Assembly: GCA_913057775.1 (NCBI GenBank) | Contig: CAJXOG010000010.1 | Span: 1-40,522, forward strand | Length of the DNA: 40,522 nt | Direction of reading: 5' to 3' | Source: an uncultured Fodinibius sp. | GTDB lineage: Bacteria > Bacteroidota > Rhodothermia > Balneolales > Balneolaceae | Part shown: positions 34,816-40,522 of the stretch, in pieces | How the letters are laid out: each line of letters starts with the position of its first letter | Position numbering within the stretch: the first letter of the stretch is position 1 | Position numbers and translations under genes: made by a program | The notes under the pieces: generated by a model | Seen by the model: the letters and a program-made list of their open reading frames with translations, nothing else | Told to the model about the DNA's origin: nothing | Databases searched by the model: none

Positions 34816-35109
34816 ATAGTTTTAGTGAAGGTTTGAAAAAGAGGGAGAAATTGTATAGCAACTGTAGATGTCTGACATTAATGGATGATCTGTTGTGAGT
34901 AAGCCATACAAATTCCGATCCCTGATACTAATTATTGTGATCAGTATATGTTTTAAAAGAAATCTGATCCCTTTTCTTTTAAATAATGTATCCCTGTAGT
35001 ACTTAAGAATATTAAGTACTAAATAACGAAAAGCGAAGGAATTTTAAAAATATTAAGGAATAACAAATAATAGAATGGAAATATGCCGAAAATATTTCTG
35101 TTGAGCTTT
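34816..35109. other. Non-coding region upstream of TonB receptor gene
   Basis: These 294 bases hold no supportable gene. They contain the 25-base inverted repeat listed separately and several weak GATCAG/CTGATC half-sites between 34921 and 34970. The promoter of the TonB receptor-SGNH pair must be here, but I see no clear consensus. Confidence 0.6.
34997..35021. promoter_or_regulatory. 10-bp perfect inverted repeat, candidate operator
   Basis: TAGTACTTAA and TTAAGTACTA form perfect 10-bp arms around a five-base spacer. It lies 181 bases upstream of the TonB receptor start and about 90 bases past the orphan gene's stop on the same strand. No T tract follows, so a classic terminator is unlikely. 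A dimeric-regulator site is the best guess. Confidence 0.5.
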
Positions 35110-35781
35110 TCATATAACGGTTTCGGAGAAAACCTCTTCGGCACCATGAGGAGGATTATCGAGCGTCCACGTTTCGAAATAGAAATGCCGCTCTGAACGC
35201 ATACGCTTATTATTGATACTGAAAAACCGAAACTCGTTGTCAACCAAAGGTTTGAAAGCTTCGAATAGCAGGGGATAAATATTTTCCTCAGAAAATAGAT
35301 GGAGGTCAAATCCGTGATGCGCAGGTTCTTTATATAAGAGATAGGCTCCCGATTCAATAACTGATCTTATCTCATCTTTTTTATGTCCCACTTTTGATTC
35401 TTCATCGATAGTCAAGTTCGCTAAATTTACATCAGACAACTTATTGTTATTTGAGATTACCAAGGCTTCTCCAATATGAAGGGTTTGCAAACCTGTTTTA
35501 AAAGAATCAAATGAATCATTTCTAGTAGAGGTAAACTGATGATTTTTGAAAGTAGAACTGAGGTTATCAAGTATTTCATCACTTTTGGAAAGTACGTTAA
35601 TCCCAAACTTTTCTTGATCCAGATGTGTGCCGGTGATGTAAAATTTAGAATAGGTGGGATCGGGTTGCATAAAATCTTCAAGGGTAGCCTCAACCTCTTC
35701 TTCTTTAGTCTTATTGGCATTGCGCTTGGCCAGTTTATCCAAACGTAGATCATGATTAAAGAACAGTTTAAATATATCCAT
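35110..35781 (-). CDS. Orphan protein of unknown function
   Basis: I do not recognise this 223-residue protein. It is soluble, with no signal peptide or membrane helix. The first quarter is strongly charged (RLDKLAKRNANKTKEEEVEA), followed by mixed helix and strand segments. The end (FRFFSINNKRMRSERHFYFE, then TWTLDNPPHG) is aromatic and basic. I chose ATG 35781 (MDIFKLFFNHDL); a longer version would need GTG 35850 and would add an unlikely hydrophobic stretch. It stands alone, between the hppA terminator and the TonB receptor's regulatory region. It may be specific to this lineage. Confidence 0.65.
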   Translation of the reverse strand: MDIFKLFFNHDLRLDKLAKRNANKTKEEEVEATLEDFMQPDPTYSKFYITGTHLDQEKFGINVLSKSDEILDNLSSTFKNHQFTSTRNDSFDSFKTGLQTLHIGEALVISNNNKLSDVNLANLTIDEESKVGHKKDEIRSVIESGAYLLYKEPAHHGFDLHLFSEENIYPLLFEAFKPLVDNEFRFFSINNKRMRSERHFYFETWTLDNPPHGAEEVFSETVI

Positions 35782-35861
35782 AGAAGTGATGCCTATTTGG
35801 TATTTCGCAGAAGATTTTATCAGAGGGAAAAGATACGCAATACACACCACCCAATAAACTC

Positions 35862-35897
35862 AAAAAAAAGCCCCATCCCTCGAAATAGGGACAGGGC
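35862..35897 (-). terminator. Intrinsic terminator after hppA
   Basis: An 11-bp stem with two wobble pairs (35870-35880 with 35887-35897) is followed on the minus strand by eight T residues (complement of 35862-35869). It ends the hppA transcript about 20 bases after the stop. Confidence 0.92.
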
Positions 35898-35919
35898 CTA
35901 AAATATTAACTTAGTAAGC

Positions 35920-38121
35920 TTAGATCATCGTTGCAATGACAAGCGCAACAACCGACATAAGCTTGATAAGAATGTTGAGTGAGGGACCAGAGGTATCTTT
36001 GAACGGATCGCCTACCGTATCACCGACAACAGAAGCTTTATGAGCATCAGAGCCTTTATTGAGCATTTCTCCATTGTACTCATAACCTTCTTCAATCATT
36101 TTCTTGGCATTATCCCAAGCACCGCCGGCATTGGACTGGAAAAGTGCCATTAGTACACCAGAAGCGGTAACTCCGGCAAGCAAGCCGCCTAGCATCTCGG
36201 CTCCGCCAAGGAATCCAAAAGCGACAGGTACTACCACAGCAAGAACGCCGGGAGCAACCATCTCACGGAGTGACGCCGTAGTAGAGATTGCAACACATTT
36301 CTCATACTCGGCTTTTCCAATAGCTGTTTCAAAAGTATCCTGATCTTCTTCTGACCAGTTTTCAAGCTGGGTGCCTTCATTGCGGTTCATGGCATCAAGT
36401 CCGGCGCGCAGTTCTGGAATATCATTGAACTGTCGTCGAACCTCTTCAATCATTGACATTGCTGCCCGGCCTACCGCTTTCATGGAAAGAGCAGAGAACA
36501 GGAAGGGTAACATTGCTCCTATGAAAAGAGCCCCCATTACCTTGGGTTGAGTGATATTAATACCAGTTAATGCCACTTCGTGTGTTGCATTATAAGAAGT
36601 GATAAATGCGGCAAATAATGCAAGTGCTGTGAGCGCAGCAGAGCCAATGGCAAAACCTTTACCGATAGCGGCTGTGGTGTTCCCTACAGCATCAAGTTTA
36701 TCTGTGCGTTCGCGTACTTCTCCGGGCAGTTCTGACATTTCAGCAATACCGCCTGCGTTGTCAGATATAGGTCCGTAGGCATCAACAGCCAGCTGTATAC
36801 CGGTATTGGAGAGCATGCCTACTGCAGCAATAGCTATACCATATAGTCCGGCAAATTCGTATGAAGCAATCATTGCAGTAGCAATAATCACAATAGGAAT
36901 TGCAGTAGAAATCATACCTACGCCTACACCGGCAATAATATTCGTAGCAGCACCGGTTGAAGATTGTTCTACAATACCAGTAACAGGTCCTGTACCGGTT
37001 CCAGTGTAGTGTTCGGTTATTAGGCCAATAAGTAATCCTGCAGCCAATCCAAATATTGTTGACCAGAAAACACCTATGCTTGTAATGACAATTTCATCCC
37101 CGAAAATAGTCGTATGGGTCCAGCTTGCAGGAAGCATCCATTGGATTAACAGATAAGAAGCTACAAGCATGACAGCAGCAGATACAAATTCACCAATATT
37201 CAATGCGGTTTGTGGGTTGCCACCTTCCTTAACACGAACGAAGAATGTTCCGAGGATGGAAGTTAAAATTCCGGTACCTGCCAAAACAAGTGGAAGCAGT
37301 ACAGCAGAAAGACCACTGAAGTTATCTGCCCATTCCGGATTAGTCATAAATGCAGCACCTAATACCATAGTACCAATAATAGACCCTACATATGATTCAA
37401 AAAGATCGGCTCCCATTCCGGCAACATCGCCAACATTATCGCCAACGTTATCGGCAATAGTAGCAGGGTTTAATGGATGGTCTTCGGGAATACCTGCTTC
37501 GACTTTTCCTACAAGGTCAGCGCCAACATCGGCTGCCTTGGTGTATATACCGCCGCCTACACGAGCAAAGAGAGCGATAGAAGAAGCACCGAAAGAAAAT
37601 CCGGTAACAATAGCTAATACCTTGTTGACACTTGCTGCGTCGCCGGTTCCAAACATATCACCAAATATGAGAAAGAGAGCTCCAAGGCCAAGAACACCTA
37701 ATCCTACAACGCCGAGTCCCATTACGGAACCGCCTGCAAATGCTATATTCAATCCTTTACCAAGACTTTCGCGAGCGGCATTAGTAGTACGTACATTTGC
37801 TTTTGTAGCAACGCGCATACCAATGAAGCCGGCTAAACCGGAGCAGAAAGCACCAACTATAAAAGAGACTGATACAAGCCAGTGGGATGTTTCTGCATTG
37901 GCAGTAACACCCAATAGAATGGCTACGGAGATTACAAATATTGACAATACTTTATATTCTGCTTTGAGAAAAGCCATTGCCCCACGTTGTATGTGTGAGC
38001 TGATGGTCGCCATTTTTTTCGTGCCGGTGTCTTGTTTGTTAACCCAAGACGATTTTAAGAAGGTGTACAGTAGCGCAAGTACACCACTAACCGGTATTAA
38101 GTAGGTTATTAAGGTATTCAT
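35920..38121 (-). CDS. hppA: K+-dependent membrane-bound pyrophosphatase
   Basis: An integral membrane pump of 733 residues and about 16 helices that couples pyrophosphate hydrolysis to cation export. The active site is intact: [19 protein letters not shown] (198-216) and [20 protein letters not shown] (223-242). [10 protein letters not shown] (480-489) has alanine at 484 and glycine at 487, the pair marking K+-dependent enzymes; K+-independent ones have lysine and threonine. E242 in ADLFESY sits where Na+-transporting members carry their gate glutamate, so Na+ or mixed Na+/H+ pumping is plausible. That is inference only. It lies 36 bases after pth and ends at a strong terminator. Confidence 0.95.
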   Translation of the reverse strand: MNTLITYLIPVSGVLALLYTFLKSSWVNKQDTGTKKMATISSHIQRGAMAFLKAEYKVLSIFVISVAILLGVTANAETSHWLVSVSFIVGAFCSGLAGFIGMRVATKANVRTTNAARESLGKGLNIAFAGGSVMGLGVVGLGVLGLGALFLIFGDMFGTGDAASVNKVLAIVTGFSFGASSIALFARVGGGIYTKAADVGADLVGKVEAGIPEDHPLNPATIADNVGDNVGDVAGMGADLFESYVGSIIGTMVLGAAFMTNPEWADNFSGLSAVLLPLVLAGTGILTSILGTFFVRVKEGGNPQTALNIGEFVSAAVMLVASYLLIQWMLPASWTHTTIFGDEIVITSIGVFWSTIFGLAAGLLIGLITEHYTGTGTGPVTGIVEQSSTGAATNIIAGVGVGMISTAIPIVIIATAMIASYEFAGLYGIAIAAVGMLSNTGIQLAVDAYGPISDNAGGIAEMSELPGEVRERTDKLDAVGNTTAAIGKGFAIGSAALTALALFAAFITSYNATHEVALTGINITQPKVMGALFIGAMLPFLFSALSMKAVGRAAMSMIEEVRRQFNDIPELRAGLDAMNRNEGTQLENWSEEDQDTFETAIGKAEYEKCVAISTTASLREMVAPGVLAVVVPVAFGFLGGAEMLGGLLAGVTASGVLMALFQSNAGGAWDNAKKMIEEGYEYNGEMLNKGSDAHKASVVGDTVGDPFKDTSGPSLNILIKLMSVVALVIATMI

Positions 38122-38157
38122 GTCAACTTTAGTTTATTAGTATAAGTTAGTAGTCGA

Positions 38158-38715
38158 TTAGTTAAACTTGTTCATTGCCTGATCGATGCCCTCTCTGACA
38201 AAACAGAGAGCGGCATCCACCGCATTGTCCAAGGTTGATTCAATAGTCGAACGCTCATCATCAGAAAAGGAGGAAAGTACATGTTGTACTTGTTGTCCTC
38301 TTGGAAAGTCATTTCCAATCCCAATACGCAATCGGGGAAAAGAATTTACCCCTAGTTTATTGATAATATCTTTTATTCCGTTATGCCCACCTGCACTTCC
38401 TCCTGGACGCAAACGAATAGTTCCTACATCCAGATCCAGATCATCATAGCAAACCAAGCAGTTGCCAATATCTTCTTTATACCAATTTACGGCTTGGCGT
38501 ACGGCATCACCGCTGTTATTCATATAGGTAGTGGGTTTGACCAGGTAAATCGAATGCCCTGCATGATTTCCTTTTCCTACATGAAAAGGGCCTTTTCCAG
38601 GCCCCATTCGTACTGACATTGATGATGCCAGCGTATTGATAAATTCAAAACCAATATTATGACGAGTACCAGCGTACTTACTTCCGGGATTTCCCAGACC
38701 TATAATTAACGGCAT
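38158..38715 (-). CDS. pth: Peptidyl-tRNA hydrolase
   Basis: Pth frees tRNA from prematurely released peptidyl-tRNA. At 185 residues it has the normal size. IIGLGNPGSKYAGTRHNIGF carries the catalytic H19 and the supporting N9. KPTTYMNNSGDAV holds the next conserved asparagine, and CYDDLDLDVGTIRLRPGGSA then GGHNGIKDI completes the active site. It follows rplY after 30 bases in the common prs-rplY-pth order. Confidence 0.97.
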   Translation of the reverse strand: MPLIIGLGNPGSKYAGTRHNIGFEFINTLASSMSVRMGPGKGPFHVGKGNHAGHSIYLVKPTTYMNNSGDAVRQAVNWYKEDIGNCLVCYDDLDLDVGTIRLRPGGSAGGHNGIKDIINKLGVNSFPRLRIGIGNDFPRGQQVQHVLSSFSDDERSTIESTLDNAVDAALCFVREGIDQAMNKFN

Positions 38716-38745
38716 AAAGCAGTTACACTGGTTTGGTCAATGCTA

Positions 38746-39459
38746 TTATTCAGTTGTTTCTTCGTCGCCTTCGGTTTCTTCGCCCTCTTCGGCTTCCTCA
38801 CCTTCTGCAAGTTCTTCGCCTTCTTCGAGTGCTTCTTCGCCTTCTTCGAGCTCTTCTTCGTCTGGCTCTTCGGTAATAAGTGAAGAAGTAAGCAGTGCTT
38901 CGGATTTTGGAGGACGAATAGTTACCAGGGTTCGTCCCAGATCATCAAGCGGTATAATTCCTTCAAGCTCGAGATCGCGGACGTGCAAAGAATCACCAAT
39001 TTCTAACTCACTAACATCAACCGTATAAGCTCCGGGAATAAGATCGGGCTTAACACGGATGCGCAAGATATGCATCGGTTGGAAAATACGACCGCCTCCT
39101 TCTGTAACACCAACAGGAGTGCCTTCCAGCCTGATAGGTACACTCAGTGTTACTTTGTGATCTTCGGACATTAAATAAAAATCTGCATGAACGGGACGAT
39201 CGGTCAGTGGATGAAATTCCACATCTTTCAGAAGGGTACTATACTCTTCGCCATCGACTGTGATATTCAGTATCTGACGCTTGCTTTCGCTCAGTATTTT
39301 TTCAAATTCCAGTTCATCGATTGAGAAATGTACATTTTCCTCAACCTCAGGTCCATACATAACACAGGGCACACGCATGGAATCCCGAAGGGCATCTGCG
39401 GCTTTACGGCCTGTTTCTCTAATTTTTCCTTCTAAATCTACTACTTCTGGAGTAATCAT
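38746..39459 (-). CDS. rplY: 50S ribosomal protein L25, general stress protein Ctc type
   Basis: The long (Ctc/TL5) form of L25, which binds 5S rRNA. The N-terminal L25 domain (about 1-95, with RVPCVMYGPEVEENVHFSID) is followed by the TL5 C-terminal beta domain (to about 192, with SLHVRDLELEGIIPLDDLGR). The last 40 or so residues are almost wholly Glu, Gly and Ala with repeated EEGEE-like units, a strongly acidic tail that is unusual for an RNA-binding protein. The tail may reflect salt adaptation. It is 17 bases after prs and 30 before pth, so it is part of that operon. Confidence 0.95.
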   Translation of the reverse strand: MITPEVVDLEGKIRETGRKAADALRDSMRVPCVMYGPEVEENVHFSIDELEFEKILSESKRQILNITVDGEEYSTLLKDVEFHPLTDRPVHADFYLMSEDHKVTLSVPIRLEGTPVGVTEGGGRIFQPMHILRIRVKPDLIPGAYTVDVSELEIGDSLHVRDLELEGIIPLDDLGRTLVTIRPPKSEALLTSSLITEEPDEEELEEGEEALEEGEELAEGEEAEEGEETEGDEETTE

Positions 39460-39476
39460 AATTCTAAAACGTTAAT

Positions 39477-40409
39477 TTAATCGTCAAAAAGTGCACTTAT
39501 TGTATCGTTGGTGTGGATACGCTGTATTGCCTCAGCGAAAATACCCGCTACACTCAAAACCTTAATTTTGCTAGAAGGTTTACGCAACGGTACTGTATCT
39601 GTAACCAACAGTTGATCAATAGGTGAATCTTCAATTCGTTGGTACGCAGGACCCGATAATATCGGATGCGTACATGTTGCTATAATATTAAGTGCTCCGC
39701 GATCTTTTAGTGCGGCAGCGGCGTTTGTTAGTGTGCCTGCTGTATCAATAAGATCATCAACTATCAGCACATTTTTGTTTTCAACTTCACCGACAATATT
39801 CATTACCTCGGCTACATTCTGTTTGGGCCTCCTTTTATCAATAAAAGCAAGCCGTGCTCCCAAACGCTTGGCATATGCTCGAGCCATTTTCAGACTTCCT
39901 ACATCGGGAGCGACAACGACCAAGTTTTCAATCGGGTGGTCGCTGAAATAATCAATAAATAACCGGCTGGCATATAAATGGTCAACCGGGATGTCGAAAA
40001 ATCCCTGAATTTGTGCTGCATGCAGATCCATTGTTAAAATACGATCAGCACCAGCCTCTGCCAGCAAATTTGCCATTAGCTTAGAGGCAATAGAAACACG
40101 CGGCTGATCTTTACGATCTTGACGAGCATACCCAAAGTAGGGTATTACAGCTGTTACCCGCTTTGCTGACGCTCGTTTTGCAGCATCAAGTAGTAATAAT
40201 AACTCCATGATGTTGTCGCCCGGCGGCGGGGTAGATTGTACCACAAAAATATCTTCGCCGCGAATGCTCTGCTCATATTTCACATAGAGCTCACCATCTG
40301 AAAACGGCTTGATGGTAACTTCACCTAAGTCTGTACCGTATTTTTCAGCAATAGCTCTTGAAAGAGCGAGATTGCTGCGTCCGGCAAATATGGCTAAGGG
40401 CGTATCCAA
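39477..40409 (-). CDS. prs: Ribose-phosphate pyrophosphokinase
   Basis: Prs makes PRPP from ribose 5-phosphate and ATP for nucleotide, histidine and NAD synthesis. The 310-residue protein has IFAGRSNLALSRAI at the start, FSDGELYVKYEQSIRGEDIF, the ATP/metal segment GYARQDRKDQPRVSI (about 93-107), MDLHAAQIQGFFDIPVDHLY and the PRPP loop VDDLIDTAGT (about 216-225). The start is TTG 40409, the only start codon between the upstream in-frame stop and the conserved N-terminus. It is the first gene of prs-rplY-pth, downstream of the tRNA terminator. Confidence 0.96.
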   Translation of the reverse strand: MDTPLAIFAGRSNLALSRAIAEKYGTDLGEVTIKPFSDGELYVKYEQSIRGEDIFVVQSTPPPGDNIMELLLLLDAAKRASAKRVTAVIPYFGYARQDRKDQPRVSIASKLMANLLAEAGADRILTMDLHAAQIQGFFDIPVDHLYASRLFIDYFSDHPIENLVVVAPDVGSLKMARAYAKRLGARLAFIDKRRPKQNVAEVMNIVGEVENKNVLIVDDLIDTAGTLTNAAAALKDRGALNIIATCTHPILSGPAYQRIEDSPIDQLLVTDTVPLRKPSSKIKVLSVAGIFAEAIQRIHTNDTISALFDD

Positions 40410-40430
40410 CGAAGCGAGTTTTCAGGAAGT

Positions 40431-40469
40431 TATAAAAAATAGAAAAGGATGGCTATGAAGTCATCCTTT
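40431..40469 (-). terminator. Terminator after tRNA-Gln
   Basis: An 11-bp stem with one wobble pair (40444-40454 with 40459-40469) is followed on the minus strand by a T-rich run. It begins 8 bases past the tRNA 3' end, so it ends the tRNA transcript and isolates it from prs. Confidence 0.85.
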
Positions 40470-40477
40470 AGAATTTG

Positions 40478-40522
40478 TTGCCCGGGGAGGACTCGAACCC
40501 CCACTGACGGTACCAAAAACCG
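40478..40522 (-). tRNA. tRNA-Gln (anticodon UUG), 3' part
   Basis: Only the 3' half is inside the window. The minus strand shows the anticodon stem-loop CGGT-TTTTGGT-ACCG with anticodon TTG (complement of 40514-40516), a four-base variable region, T arm GGGGG-TTCGAGT-CCTCC, acceptor strand CCGGGCA and discriminator A. An acceptor ending in A72 implies a U1-A72 pair, typical of tRNA-Gln. CCA is not encoded (A is followed by CA). The 5' half lies beyond the right edge. Confidence 0.9.

Noticed and set aside
37169-38104. Long open frame of 311 codons on the plus strand opposite hppA.
   Set aside because: Rich in Ser/Pro/Thr/Ala without any domain; it is the mirror of a strongly conserved pump gene and has no start context.
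38746-38880. Short tandem repeat in the L25 gene as a CRISPR-like or mobile repeat.
   Set aside because: The repeat is in frame and encodes the acidic tail; there are no spacers or terminal repeats.
1-40522. Mobile elements, phage genes, CRISPR arrays or defence systems.
   Set aside because: No transposase, integrase, cas, restriction or toxin-antitoxin genes were seen; the lone CPBP protease is not enough to call a defence system.

Overview
The window looks like ordinary chromosome from a Gram-negative member of the Bacteroidota/Rhodothermota/Balneolota group, most likely a moderately halophilic Balneolota-type bacterium. This is inference. It rests on a TonB receptor with an N-terminal carboxypeptidase-regulatory-like domain, SGNH-family lipoproteins paired with outer-membrane transporters, DUF4199 and BatA-like proteins, a Tgt lacking two zinc cysteines, weak Shine-Dalgarno sequences, two TAnnTTTG-type promoter elements, acidic proteins and a K+-dependent membrane pyrophosphatase. 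GC content is moderate by eye. I see no phage, insertion sequence, CRISPR array or resistance island.

Layout. (1) 82-1209 is tgt on the minus strand. Divergent from it is a tight plus-strand run (1372-7713): a dolichyl-phosphate-mannose-synthase-like glycosyltransferase, accA, a hotdog thioesterase, three small membrane proteins (DUF2085, DUF4199, CPBP protease), a DUF2007 protein, cdsA and a dipeptide epimerase. This is largely a lipid and envelope operon. (2) A MauE/DoxX-like gene (7710-8170, minus) is broken by a one-base frameshift. It is followed by a TIGR01777 epimerase and a large beta-propeller lipoprotein that diverges from a BatA/VWA membrane protein. (3) 11940-24918 is housekeeping on the plus strand: BatA-like protein, a membrane protein, hflX, a CBS-ACT protein, a 996-residue periplasmic TPR protein, aroA, hsp20, dnaK (with a strong terminator) and tsaD. 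(4) rnhA and pyrF overlap on the minus strand. (5) 26373-34815 holds two copies of one design: an outer-membrane transporter gene followed within about 20 bases by a large SGNH-hydrolase lipoprotein gene. One copy uses a FadL-type channel and the other a TonB-dependent receptor; a methyltransferase lies between them. (6) An orphan gene is followed by hppA, pth, rplY/ctc and prs on the minus strand, with a partial tRNA-Gln at the right edge.

The most interesting items are the paired transporter/SGNH-lipoprotein modules with palindromic elements in their upstream regions, the frameshifted MauE gene, the loss of two zinc ligands in Tgt, and a sigma-54-like promoter before hsp20. No clearly new multi-gene system is evident. 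The transporter/SGNH modules are the best candidate for an under-described one.
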